Source of the DNA: Perognathus longimembris pacificus
Taxonomy: Eukaryota; Chordata; Mammalia; Rodentia; Heteromyidae
Direction: 5' to 3'
Length of the DNA: 64,000 bases
Assembly: GCF_023159225.1 (NCBI RefSeq)
Contig: NC_063167.1
Span: forward strand, 4,514,234 to 4,578,233
The position numbers and the translations under genes are program-made. This document shows, one piece after another, positions 55,561 to 64,000 of the stretch. The notes beneath the pieces were generated by a model that ran no database searches, had not been told where the DNA came from, and worked only from the letters and a program-made list of their open reading frames with translations. Every line of letters starts with the position of its first letter. Position 1 is the stretch's first letter.

Positions 55561-55825
55561 TCGCCCTTCACTGGGTTTTCGTTTTATAACCTTCAAAGCC
55601 TAAGGAAGGGAGAAAGAGCCACAAGATGGAGCCACTGCACTCGGGCAGGGGCTGGAGGAAAAACAGACCCATGCCACAGAGGTCAGGGCAGAGGTGGATG
55701 GTCAGATGTGCCAGAAGGTTCTTCCTGCCCACCAGACCCCAGATGAAGCCCCTGACTGCGGTCTGAAGCGTTGGTGGAAGCCAGCAGCGGGGCTCCTGGG
55801 GACAGCACTGCCCTCCAGACAGCCA

Positions 55826-56000
55826 AGTGACACCCACGCCTGCAGTCCTCGCTACTCAGGAGCCCGAGACCTGAGGATGCGGTTCAGAGTCAGCCCCGGC
55901 AGAAAAGTCCGCAAGACTCTGATCTCCAATGAACCACCAAAAAAAGCAGGAGTGGGGGGTATGGCCCAAGTGGTAGAGCGCCAGCCCCAGCTGGGTTCAG
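55826..56000 (+). mobile_element. B1-like/Geo SINE, 3'-truncated
   Basis: Left arm CCTGCAGTCCTCGCTACTCA, then GACTCTGATCTCCAATGAAC; the right monomer stops after AAGTGGTAGAGCGCCAGCC. Confidence 0.85.
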
Positions 56001-56478
56001 GGGCAGGACAGAGCTGGGTGCTCCCATCCTGGAGGCCTGTAGTTACAGACCTCCCCCCAGTCCCACACAGGGGTCTGCAACGTTCCAGACCAGTGATGCA
56101 CAGTTTCTAGATTGGGGTCTCTGGGTCACAGCAGGGCTGGGATGGACCATTGAGACAGGCCCCCGCAGCGCCATCCAGCCCTGCCCTTCATCCCCGCCTG
56201 CGGTGTGGCTGACTTCTCTCCTCATCTGCACTTTCCCCTCTGGAAAGTGAGTCAGGAAAGGCCCTGGGTCAGGGAGAGCCCTGGGCATGGGACCCGGCCA
56301 GGGAGCGCAGACCCCTGGTGCTTTGCCGCGTCTTCTCTGTGGACTGCTAGGTAGCAGACACTTTGAGACAAGGGCCCTGTGAAGATGGTGGGACTTCCCT
56401 TCCAGTCAAGAGGCTCAGGGTGGATAAACTCAGATGGGTCTGACCGCAGCACCCCCGGACCGCTGGAGAAATGGAGGT
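56001..56478. other. Intronic sequence, no recognised element
   Basis: GC-rich unique sequence leading into the 52-bp minisatellite. Confidence 0.35.
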
Positions 56479-56760
56479 GATGCTCACTGGCACCTGAAGG
56501 GGGACCCACAGTGCCACCCAACCGGCGCCTGAAGGGGGAGCCACAGTGCCACCCAAGCTGGAGGTGGTGATCACCGGAGCCTGAAGGGGGAGCCACAGTG
56601 CCACCCAAGCTGGCTGTGATGCTCACCGGAGCCTGAAGGGGGAGCCACAGTGCCACCCAAGCTGGCTGTGATGCTCACCGGAGCCTGAAGGGGGAGCCAC
56701 AGTGCCACCCAAGCTGGCTGTGATGCTCACCGGAGCCTGAAGGGGGAGCTACAGTGCCAC
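56479..56760 (+). repeat. 52-bp minisatellite, about five and a half units
   Basis: The unit is GATGCTCACCGGAGCCTGAA, GGGGGAGCCACAGTGCCACC, CAAGCTGGCTGT. Unit starts at 56618, 56670 and 56722 are exactly 52 bp apart; the first two units are shortened and diverged. Minus-strand open frames are repeat artefacts. Confidence 0.95.
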
Positions 56761-57071
56761 TGTCCCACAAAGAACAGGGCAGGCGCAGGAACACCTGGCC
56801 AAGCAGTCCGCACCAGCCAGAAGGAGAGGGTCCGGGACAGAATGCCCACCCAAGCACGCGGCACGCCAGGCCCCACGGGAGCTCTGGGTGTGGCTGTGAC
56901 GTGGGCCAGACGGCGCCTTCTTCCCTGGGCTGAGCGCGCTGGGGACCTCTCGGCACGAAGCTCCCTTCCCCAAGCCCCACCTGTGACTTCGGGGCAGGGC
57001 CGGCGGCGCGGGCCTCCTGCCTGGTGTCCTGACCGTCACCCCTGTGGCCGGGACCGCCAGTGGCAAGCCGG
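56761..57071. other. Intronic sequence, no recognised element
   Basis: GC-rich unique sequence between the 52-bp minisatellite and a SINE half. No coding or regulatory signal can be supported. Confidence 0.35.
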
Positions 57072-57470
57072 CCTCCGTGGCTCACGCCTTTCATCTTAGC
57101 TACTCCAGAGGCCGATATCCGATGACCACGGTTTGAAGCCAGCCCGGGCAGGGAAGTCCGTGAGACCCTTATCCCCAATCAGCCAGCCCAACACGGAAGG
57201 ACTGTGTGGAAAATGAACCATGCAACGTGTGGGTGGGGCTGGGGGGGGGAACATGGAGAGAGCGAGGGAAGGGGTGAAGGAGGGACACTGTCCAAAGAGA
57301 AATGCACTCTTCGCCTGGTTCGTGCAATTGTCACACCTTATAACAACAATTTAATACAACTTAATATAATAGCAATTCGAGTGTGGCTCAAGTGGTAAAG
57401 CCCCAGCCTTGAGCAAAAAATGCTGAAGGACAGTGCCAAGCTCTGAGTTCAAGCCTCAGTACCTGCAACC
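57070..57470 (+). mobile_element. B1-like/Geo SINE split by about 180 bp
   Basis: 57070-57195 is a left arm (TTCATCTTAGCTACTCCAGA, CGGTTTGAAGCCAGCCCGGG). 57379-57468 is a right monomer (GTGTGGCTCAAGTGGTAAAG, CTGAGTTCAAGCCTCAGTAC). The intervening sequence includes GGGGGGGGAAC and AT-rich TTAATATAATAGC. Either an insertion or expansion split one element, or two fragments lie side by side. Confidence 0.7.
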
Positions 57471-57781
57471 ATGGTTTTTTGTTGTTGTTTGTTTGTTTGT
57501 TTTAAGTCAGGGGTCTTGGACTTGGGGGAAACAAAACCATAACTCTGCAGATCACTCACGATGAAGAAAGGGCAGGGCAGGGGAGGGGAGGGGAAGGGAG
57601 GGGGGGCAGGGGCCTCCACCTCCTCCTCACCCTTAGCCGTTTCCCTGGAGTCCGCCAGCAGAGGGGGCTCAGCACCGTGAGGGCCTCAGGCCACCCATGT
57701 GCCCCATCCAGTCCCTCCCCTGAGCCCATGACCTCTGAACTCTGACTCCCCCCTCCCACCCCCTTGCCTCTCTTTCCACAG

Positions 57782-57922
57782 TCCATGGCATCAAGTGGAC
57801 CTGTAGCAACGGGAACAGCAGCTCGGGCTTCTCGGTGGAGCAGTTGGTCCAGCAGATCCTCGACAGCCACCAGACCAAGCCCCAGCCTCGGACGCACAAC
57901 TGCCTGTGCACGGGCAGCCTGG
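57782..57922 (+). CDS. CAMTA1: CAMTA1 coding exon: linker just after the CG-1 domain
   Basis: A 141-nt exon preceded by a strong polypyrimidine tract ending CTTTCCACAG at 57781 and followed by donor GTGAGC at 57923. The single T left by the previous exon joins TC here to make Phe, giving FHGIKWTCSNGNSS and ending HNCLCTGSL plus one base (phase 1). This matches the CAMTA1 segment immediately C-terminal to CG-1. It is 47 codons and symmetrical in phase, so it could be skipped without changing the frame. Codon third positions are strongly G/C. No domain beyond the CG-1 boundary is recognisable; the function of this stretch alone is not known to me. Confidence 0.95.
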
Positions 57923-58227
57923 GTGAGCCGGGGCCTGGGGGGCAGGCAGCGCCGCGGTACGGGGGCACGGGGGTTCTGCCGTGACGGCCACCAAGCACCC
58001 TGGACGTCCAGGCCGGCCCTCCACCCGGGTCCTGCCCCATGAGGCCCACTCTGTAGCCCACTTTGGGCGAGAGAGAGCAACCTCCAGAGAGGCGGCCGGC
58101 ATCCTGGGGCGTGGAGAGGATGGGGCTTGGGGCCTCTGTCCACCCGGCACCCACTCCTCGGTAGAGGGGTCCTAGGGTGTTTCTGGAACCTCTGCCTGAG
58201 GGGTTGGGACCGCTCAAGTGAACCCTG

Positions 58228-58441
58228 TTTTTTTTTTTTTTTTTTTGGCCAGTCCTGGGCCTTGGACTCAGGGCCTAAGCACTGTCCCTGGCTTCTTCCC
58301 GCTCAAGGCTAGCACTCTGCCACTTGAGCCACAGCGCCGCTTCTGGCCGTTTCCTGTATATGTGGTGCTGGGGAATCGAACCTAGGGCCTCGGGTATACC
58401 GAGGCAGGCACTCTTGCCACTAGGCTATATCCCCAGCCCCA
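58228..58441 (-). mobile_element. Young IDL-Geo SINE, minus strand, with target-site duplication
   Basis: A T-run (the reversed A tail) precedes GGCCAGTCCTGGGCCTTGGA and CACTTGAGCCACAGCGCCGC (reversed Geo). Next come CTGTATATGTGGTGCTGGGG (the linker and left-monomer 3' end), GAATCGAACCTAGGGCCTCG and CCACTAGGCTATATCCCCAG. TGAACCCTGTTTTT at 58219-58232 recurs exactly at 58442-58455, a 14-bp target-site duplication, so the insertion is complete and recent. It sits about 300 bp after a CAMTA1 donor, antisense to the gene. Confidence 0.95.
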
Positions 58442-58455
58442 TGAACCCTGTTTTT

Positions 58456-59282
58456 AACCTCCACCTCCTCCGTGCATGGAAGGCCTCCCGCACACTCCAT
58501 CTAAATGCACCTGCTTTTCCAATGGTGGCATCTGCTCTTTGAACTGCACCTCTCCGCCCCCAGCCCCACCCCCACCCCGGCTGCCTTACTTTGATGTTCC
58601 CACCCGAGGGCCCGGCCACTGCTCCGCCGGGTCTTACACACTGAGGACACTTGGCCGTGTGGCCACAACAGAATCAGGAAGAGTTCACGCATTTATCAAA
58701 AGCCAGGTGACACCTAGTGAAGGGAATGGAAATAATGACAGTGAATCCCAGAGGCCAGGGAAGAGGAGCTGCAATGTGGGCCAGAAATGCTCCGTTTCTG
58801 GAATATTCTCTTCCCAGCCTCTGGCCTCCGGGGCTCGGGATATCGGAGGATTTTCGCCCCCTCAGTGAGCTGAGGCAGGTCCAGGCTTAGATGGTAGAGA
58901 GGGTAGACTTGAATCCCTTTCTGCCTCTGATCAGGATCTGGAACATTCTTTGTTCCTTGGGGTCTGAGAGCCGAGGTAGAGAAAGCATATTCCCATCATC
59001 TCCCCCATCAACCGCTGGCTCCCAATCTCCGCAGGCCAGGGGCTCCTGGAGTCACTGCACAAGCAGCCAGAAGCAGGTGCAGCAAGCTGGGTGGGGGCGG
59101 GGACCCAGTCACGTGATCACCGCAAGCCCAGACCCATGGGCCCAGTCCCTCCAGCCAGTAAGCACTTCCCAGGGGGGCCTGGGGGGTGGAGGCCCGGACG
59201 GTGGAGGCTCTTTCCCTGGGAGGCCTCCCCCTCCTCGCCCCACTTCAACATGCCAGATGACATTATTGGAAAATCATGTCAA
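58456..59282. other. Unique intronic sequence
   Basis: No repeat family or exon recognised. 58680-58770 is AT-richer (CGCATTTATCAAAAGCC, GGAAATAATGACAGTG) and might be regulatory. The rest is GC-rich. Confidence 0.35.
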
Positions 59283-59538
59283 AGCCAGCACCAGGGCTCA
59301 CGCCGGTCACCCTAGCTACTCAGGAGGCGGAGTTCTGAGGATCACCATTCAAAGCCAGCCCAGACAGAAAAGTCCAAGAGACTCTTATTTCCAATTCACC
59401 ACCACCCCCCCCCCAAAAAAAAACTGCCGGATGTAGAGCTGTGGCTCAAAAGGTAGAGCGGTAGCCTTGAGCACAAAAGCTTAGGGACAGTACCTGGGCC
59501 CTGAGCTCAAGCCCCAGGACCAGCACATACACACAAAA
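59283..59538 (+). mobile_element. B1-like/Geo dimeric SINE
   Basis: Left arm CACCCTAGCTACTCAGGAGG, then ACTCTTATTTCCAATTCACC, a C/A run, and right monomer GAGCTGTGGCTCAAAAGGTA ending CAAGCCCCAGGACCAGCACA. It ends 173 bp upstream of the large exon. Confidence 0.88.
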
Positions 59539-59628
59539 GGAAGAGTGCCGAGGCCCCTGGCCCCGGGGGTGGGGTCTGTGGTCTGCTTGGGGACAGGGCT
59601 GACCGGAGTCCCAGCTCTGACCCTGTCT

Positions 59629-59711
59629 GTCTGTGTGTGTGTATGTGTGCGTTTGTATGTGTGTGTGCGTGTGGCCGTGGGTGTGTGCGTGCTGTGCACT
59701 GATCTCTGCAG
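59629..59711 (+). promoter_or_regulatory. UG-rich 3' splice-site region of the large CAMTA1 exon
   Basis: Instead of a long pyrimidine tract, the 80 nt before the acceptor are a degenerate TG repeat (CTGTCTGTCTG, then TGTGTG runs interrupted by A, C and G), followed by TGCACTGATCTCTGCAG. UG repeats at an acceptor are known binding sites for TDP-43 and CELF proteins; the CFTR exon 9 TG/T tract is the classic case. That regulation applies here is inference. Confidence 0.5.
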
Positions 59712-61555
59712 GAGCGGGCAGCAGCGTGCACCACAAGTGTAACAGCGCCAAGCACCGCATCATCTCGCCGAAGGTGGAGCCCCGGAGCGGGGGCTACGGG
59801 GGCCCCGCGGAGGTGCAGCACAACGACGTGTCGGAGGGCAAGCACGAGCCGGGCCACGGCAAGAGCGCCAGCCGGGAGAAGCGGAATGGCAAGGTGGCCA
59901 AGCCCGCGCTGCTGCACCAGAGCAGCACCGAGGTGTCGTCCACCAACCAGGTGGAGGTCCCCGACACCACCCAGAGCTCCCCGGTGTCCATCAGCAGCGG
60001 CCTCAACAGCGACCCCGACATGGTGGACAGCCCCGTGGTCACGGGCGTGTCCAGCATGGCGGTGGCCTCCGTGATGGGAGGCTTGTCCCAGAGCGCCACG
60101 GTGTTCATGTCCGAGGTCACCAGCGAGGCCGTGTACACCATGTCCCCCACGGCCGGCCCCAACCACCACCTCCTCTCGCCGGACGCTTCTCAGGGCCTCG
60201 TCCTCGCCGTGAGCTCCGACGGCCACAAGTTTGCCTTTCCTACCGCGGGCAGCTCGGAGGGCCTGTCCATGCTGCCCAGCAACGTGTCCGAAGAGCTGGT
60301 CCTCTCCACCACCCTCGACGGTGGCCGGAAGATTCCAGAGACCACCATGAACTTTGACCCTGACTGCTTCCTCAATAACCCCAAGCAGGGCCAGACGTAC
60401 GGGGGCGGGGGCCTGAAGGTGGAGATGGTGAGCGCCAACATCCGCCACTCGCCGCCCGCCGAGCGGGGCTTCGGCTTCACCGGCGTCCTCGCCAAGGAGA
60501 TCAAGACCGAGGACACGTCCTTCGAGCAGCAGATGGCCAAGGAGGCCTACTCGTCCTCGGCGGCGGCCGCGGGCTCCGGCTCCCTCACGCTGAGCGCCGG
60601 CTCCAGCCTCCTGCCGTCGGGGGGCGGCCTGAGCCCCAGCACCACCCTGGAGCAGATGGACTTCAGCGCCATCGACTCCAACAAGGACTACGCGGCCGGC
60701 TTCAGCCAGCCTGGCCACAGCCCCCACATCCACCAGACCCCGTCCCCCAGCTTCTTCCTGCAGGACGCCAGCAAGCCCCTCCCCCTCGAGCAGAACGCCC
60801 ACGGCGGCCTGAGCGACTCGGGGGGTGCCTTCGTGATGCCCACGGTGAAGACCGAGGCCTCCTCGCAGACCAGCTCCTGCAGCGGCCACGTGGAGCCCCG
60901 GCTGGGCGCGGCCTCCTCGCTGCACCTCATGCAGTTCCAGGCCAATTTCCAAGCCATGGCGGACGGGGAGGTCACCATGGAAACCTCGCAGGCCGCCGAG
61001 GGGGGCGAGGTGCTGCTCAAGTCCGGGGAGCTGCAGGCCTGTGGCTCGGAGCACTACCTGCAGCCCGAGAGCAACGGGGTGATCCGCACCGCGGGCGGGG
61101 TCCCCATCCTCCAAAGCAACGTGGTCCAGGGGCTCTACCCGGTGGCCCAGCCCAGCCTGGGCCACGCCTCCAACATGGAGCTCAGCCTGGACCACTTCGA
61201 CATCTCCTTCAGCAACCAGTTCTCCGACCTGATCAACGACTTCATCTCGGTGGAGGGGGGCGGCAGCACCATCTACGGGCACCAGCTGGCGTCGGGGGGC
61301 AGCGCGGCGCTCTCGCAGTCGGAAGACGGGGCGCGCGCCCCCTTCACCCAGGCCGAGATGTGTGTCCCTTGCTGCAGCCCCCAGCAGGGCAGCCTGCAGC
61401 TGAGCAGCGCGGAGGGCGGGGCCGGCACCATGGCCTACATGCACGTGGCCGAAGTGGTCTCAGCCGCCTCCGCCCAGGGCACCCTGGGGATCCTCCAGCA
61501 GAGCGGACGGCTGTTCATGGTGACTGACTATTCCCCAGAGTGGTCCTACCCCGAG
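59712..61555 (+). CDS. CAMTA1: CAMTA1 large central exon (Ser/Thr-rich transactivation region)
   Basis: An 1844-nt exon, acceptor CTCTGCAG at 59711, donor GTAAGC at 61556. The split Gly codon is completed by GA and followed by 614 codons ending in Glu, phase 0. It begins GAGSSVHHKCNSAKHRI and ends MVTDYSPEWSYPE; in the family the next exon opens the TIG/IPT domain. It is low-complexity, Ser/Thr/Gly-rich and probably mostly disordered. Visible motifs: a basic patch REKRNGK (about 59875-59895), two sumoylation-type motifs IKTE (60500-60511) and VKTE (60845-60856), and an acidic-hydrophobic segment with DHFDISF and FSDLINDF (about 61190-61250) that resembles a transactivation peptide. Third positions are almost all G or C, and several Ala/Gly differences from the human protein (from memory) go toward GC. 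The start at 59633 implied by the open frame is false: it reads UG-repeat intron. The open frame past 61555 to 62059 is likewise intron. Confidence 0.97.
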
Positions 61556-63507
61556 GTAAGCCTGCCCTCGGCCTGCCTCCACTTGGGGATCGCGTGTGCA
61601 GGCCCCCGCCCTTGGGCGGAAGCCCTGGGGACGACGCTGCCCCCCCCCCACTCCCGCCCCACCACAGTGGTCCCCACTCCTGGCTGTAGCAAGGCGCTTG
61701 GAGCCAGGGCCGTCCTTGGCTCTGCCTGGGCCCTGTGGCGCGGTGCCCCGGGACTTTGCTTTGCCTTTCTTTTCTGTTCGATTTTATTTTCCTTCTTTCT
61801 ATTTGTTTGTTTTTGTTTTTGCGTTTGGAGGGCTTTTTATTTTTTATTTCTTGGCTTATTTTCTGGTGTTCATTTGTTTGGAGAAAGGAGTCTTGGAGCT
61901 GCCATAAAAGCAATCCGCAATCGCTCTGTTGGGCCAATGTTGGGCCCTCCCCCCTCCACTCCTGGCTGCAGTGAGCACACTGAACAAACAAAGCCGTCCC
62001 CCGAAATCAGAGGGGAGGAGACTCTGGGGATCCCCTGCAAAGAAAGGCAGGTCACATGACCCCGCTTCCAATCTGACCCCACAACACACGCCCGGAGCCC
62101 GCTGGCCTCCCCGGCACGGCCTGTGGGAGCCAAGGCCCCAAAGACTGGAAGAGAAGGGAGGTGTCTAGACAGACCCTGCTGCCCGGACGCCATGGCTCCG
62201 TGCAGAGCGTGGGTAAAAATGGAGAGGCAGGTGCCACGCGTGGACGCTCAGGAGTGTGAGGCTGGGGCTGGATGGGCTGGGTTCGAATCCTGGAACGAAG
62301 TATCCACCATAGCTGCTTAGAGCTAGAGTGGCCATCCTCCACTGGGTTGGTGTGAAGGGGGGACCAGCAAGGACTAACCTAGCACAGGGCCTGCATCCTC
62401 CACCCTCCCCTCCATCCAGTCCCCGTCCCTTGGGAAGACCCCAGGAAAGACCTCCTAGGCTTCCCCCCAGAGGGGCTCAACACCCACCCTGCTCCTGTCT
62501 GTCGGCACACGAGGCTCAGAAGTGTTGTCAGTGCCCCCCACAGTTCCCGAGGCCCTGGGCAACTGGTCCCCAGCAGGCTTGGGGCAGCAACTGGCAGGGC
62601 TTCGGAGGAAGTGCAGAGGTTCCCTCTGACCTTACTCTTGGACATCTGACTCTCTGGGCCTCAGTTTCTCCAGGGGTGCATAGCTGAGAGGGAGTGGGCT
62701 TGGGGTACCCTAAGTCTTAGGATCCGAGAAAGTGGAACCCCCAGAACGCATAGACGCTCACTGCAGGCCACATCTTGCAGGAGCTGGGCGGTGGGGGCCT
62801 GGGACTATAATAAGCACAGGTCCTGTTTGACGCTGTTGGCAGCGCTTGACCACTTTGAGCCTTTGGGGCTCAGATGAGGGGGGCATCAGTCGGCCTTTCC
62901 CAGCTCGACAGTCCCTGAAAATTCATCTCAGAGACAGTCAGTTCAGTGGCTCGCCACCAGAGGGCGGCACGGCCACAGCAAACCGCAGCAGCGGCGCCGC
63001 TCCGGCCGGGCTTCCCAGAAGCCCTTGGGGTTTCCAGAGGCTCTGGAACAAAAGCAGCTCAGCCATGTTGAGCTGGGAGGGGGGCGGTGGCGGGGACGAC
63101 ACATGTGCAGGACCCCCCCCCACCCCCCTCCCCTCGGCCTCCAAGGCCCCCGCAGCGCTGGCCACCACCCTCCTCCTCGCCCGCCTCGGGTTCTGCAGCA
63201 GCAATGCCTCTTCTCCTGACGCAGTGCGCCCTGGGCCTCCCCCGCCCCCCCCCCCCCACCCACACACCCGCCCTTCACCTGGCCTCCTCCAAGACCAGCA
63301 GGAGGCTGAGTCCTGCGGCAGCCTGGGCCCGCCGAGTGCAGAGCGGGCTCTGCGGCCAGGCAGGTGGCGGGGGCCTCACTTCCTAGACTGCAATACGGGG
63401 CCGGGGGGCCGGGGGGGGGAGCACCGGTCACTCAGAACCCCAGTGGTTTCCCAGACACTCGCAGGCCATTCTGCTGGCTCTTTTTCTGAGTGTCATCCCC
63501 GCCCCCC

Positions 63508-63542
<35 letters not shown>
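63508..63542 (+). repeat. (CA)n microsatellite
   Basis: About 17 CA dinucleotides followed by CGCACGCATG. Confidence 0.95.
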
Positions 63543-63546
<4 letters not shown>

Positions 63547-63771
63547 GCATGAGGACTCCCAGGTCCCCAGCATGTGCCCTGACCCTCCAAGGGCACAGAG
63601 ACCTCGGATGCATCTGCTGCTCCTTCCCTGCCCCCTCCCCTCCCCGCACCTCCTTCCTGCGTCACCTCCCACCCCGGCTCCCATCCCGTCACCACACCAA
63701 CGGGCAGAGTGCAATTACAGCCCTCAGGCGGGTGCCCACGTCACCCTCCACTCAGCTCAGCCAGGAGAGTG

Positions 63772-63838
63772 GTTGCCATGGGAACGGTCGTCTGAACTGA
63801 TGGGTGCTGAGACTTCCCGCAGTGGTTTCCATGGAGAA
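63772..63838. promoter_or_regulatory. Pair of RFX X-box-like motifs
   Basis: GTTGCCATGGGAAC at 63772-63785 meets the X-box consensus GTNNCCATRGNAAC at every fixed position. GTTTCCATGGAGAA at 63825-63838 matches the left half and centre, with the right half degraded. The flanking sequence (GTGCAATTACAGCCC, CAGCAATTTCCGCAG) is unique, suggesting a ciliary/neuronal-type enhancer; occupancy untested. Confidence 0.4.
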
Positions 63839-64000
63839 GGTCCTGATGTTCTCCAGCAATTTCCGCAGTTCTTTGTCTCCCCCTCCCCCTCCACACACAG
63901 TGCAGCCCCAGCATCAGCTGTTGATTGGGGTCATTATTCTTTGTTCCCTCACATGGTGATTGTCTTTCAGTGGCCTTTTGCAGTCTCTCTCCCACAGCCC

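Larger units (their letters stand above)
54006..55825. other. Intron with two AT-rich unique islands
   Basis: 54595-54735 and 55205-55560 are candidate enhancers (separate entries). A short (CA)n/(CG) tract lies at 54762-54790. Otherwise GC-rich unique sequence. Confidence 0.4.
31910..57781 (+). other. CAMTA1 intron, 25.9 kb, about half tandem repeat
   Basis: The intron lies between two phase-1 junctions. It contains, in order, SINEs, a 25-bp minisatellite, a CpG island, a 12.7-kb 25/31-bp minisatellite, a 124-bp tandem repeat, AT-rich unique islands, an L1 5'-end-like fragment, further SINEs and a 52-bp minisatellite. No coding exon was found inside. Long minus-strand open frames in the array are repeat artefacts. 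Confidence 0.9.
57923..59711 (+). other. CAMTA1 intron, 1.8 kb
   Basis: A short intron with donor GTGAGC and acceptor CTGCAG. It contains one minus-strand IDL-Geo SINE and one plus-strand B1-like/Geo SINE, whose tail ends about 170 nt before the acceptor. The unique sequence between them (58456-59282) has no recognised element apart from GC-rich patches. Confidence 0.9.
1..64000 (+). other. CAMTA1: Internal segment of the CAMTA1 gene (three exons plus introns)
   Basis: The whole window lies within one transcription unit read on the + strand. Three exons with canonical AG/GT borders and matching phases encode collinear parts of CAMTA1, a nuclear transcription factor with a CG-1 DNA-binding domain, a long transactivating middle region, a TIG/IPT domain, ankyrin repeats and IQ motifs. 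Only the end of CG-1 and the middle region are present. The preceding CG-1 exon and the following TIG exon were looked for and not seen, so they lie outside. In human the gene is very long with very large 5' introns, which fits exons occupying only about 2.1 kb of this window. Identity rests on remembered family sequence, not on a search. Confidence 0.95.
61556..64000 (+). other. Start of the CAMTA1 intron after the large exon
   Basis: Begins with donor GTAAGC. 61760-61870 is T-rich. 62245-62310 and 62590-62690 (TCTCTGGGCCTCAGTTTCTC) resemble MIR pieces. 62935-63400 is CpG- and C-rich with a long C-run at 63243-63257. A (CA)n tract lies at 63508-63542 and X-box-like sites at 63772-63838. The TIG-domain exon expected next is not reached. 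Confidence 0.6.

Noticed and set aside
59507..61444. 645-codon open frame antisense to the large CAMTA1 exon
   Set aside because: It is a shadow of a GC3-saturated exon, where antisense stops are rare. The residues resemble no protein I recognise and the sense frame is clearly CAMTA1.
59633..62059. 808-codon + strand frame taken as a complete gene
   Set aside because: It starts inside the UG-repeat intron and runs through the donor at 61556 into intron. Only 59712-61555 is coding.

Overview
The window is mammalian nuclear DNA from inside one large gene. Three exons on the + strand encode consecutive parts of calmodulin-binding transcription activator 1 (CAMTA1). They are the end of the CG-1 DNA-binding domain (31756-31909), a short linker exon (57782-57922) and the very large central exon (59712-61555). 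Splice phases agree across all three (phase 1, phase 1, phase 0). Everything else is intron; no second gene, tRNA, rRNA or CRISPR array was found.

The SINEs point to the host. Two copies (33863-34080 on +, 58228-58441 on -) have an ID-like left monomer joined to a right monomer of the kind described as Geo. Many others pair a 7SL/B1-like left arm with the same right monomer. The ID-like/Geo dimer (IDL-Geo) is known from the rodent superfamily Geomyoidea, so a kangaroo rat, pocket mouse or pocket gopher is the best inference. The species cannot be fixed from the sequence.

Layout: 1-31755 is GC-rich intron with about a dozen SINEs, old MIR/L2-like fragments, a GGAT tract, a GGA/GAA tract seeded on an ID-like tail, and several AT-rich unique islands that could be conserved enhancers. 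The next intron, 31910-57781 (25.9 kb), is half tandem repeat: a 25-bp minisatellite (35707-36098), a CpG island with four GCGCATGC boxes (36300-36800), a 12.7-kb minisatellite of 25/31-bp units (36871-49541) and a 124-bp repeat (49636-49960). After it come unique islands, two RFX-type X-box sites or near-sites and a 52-bp minisatellite (56479-56760). The 1.8-kb intron 57923-59711 carries a young IDL-Geo insertion with a clear target-site duplication, and ends in a UG-rich tract beside the acceptor of the big exon. 61556-64000 is the start of the next intron and contains a second X-box pair.

The most unusual feature is the giant array. In the sense transcript every unit carries GUGAGU, the same 5' splice-site hexamer used by the authentic donor of the exon just upstream, followed by a G-run, several hundred times over. 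On the minus strand it is stop-free for up to 5.9 kb and gives spurious His/Thr/Ser/Pro-rich ORFs of up to 1961 codons. High GC3 in the exons, many minisatellites and long G-runs would fit a high-recombination, possibly subtelomeric, location; this is inference.
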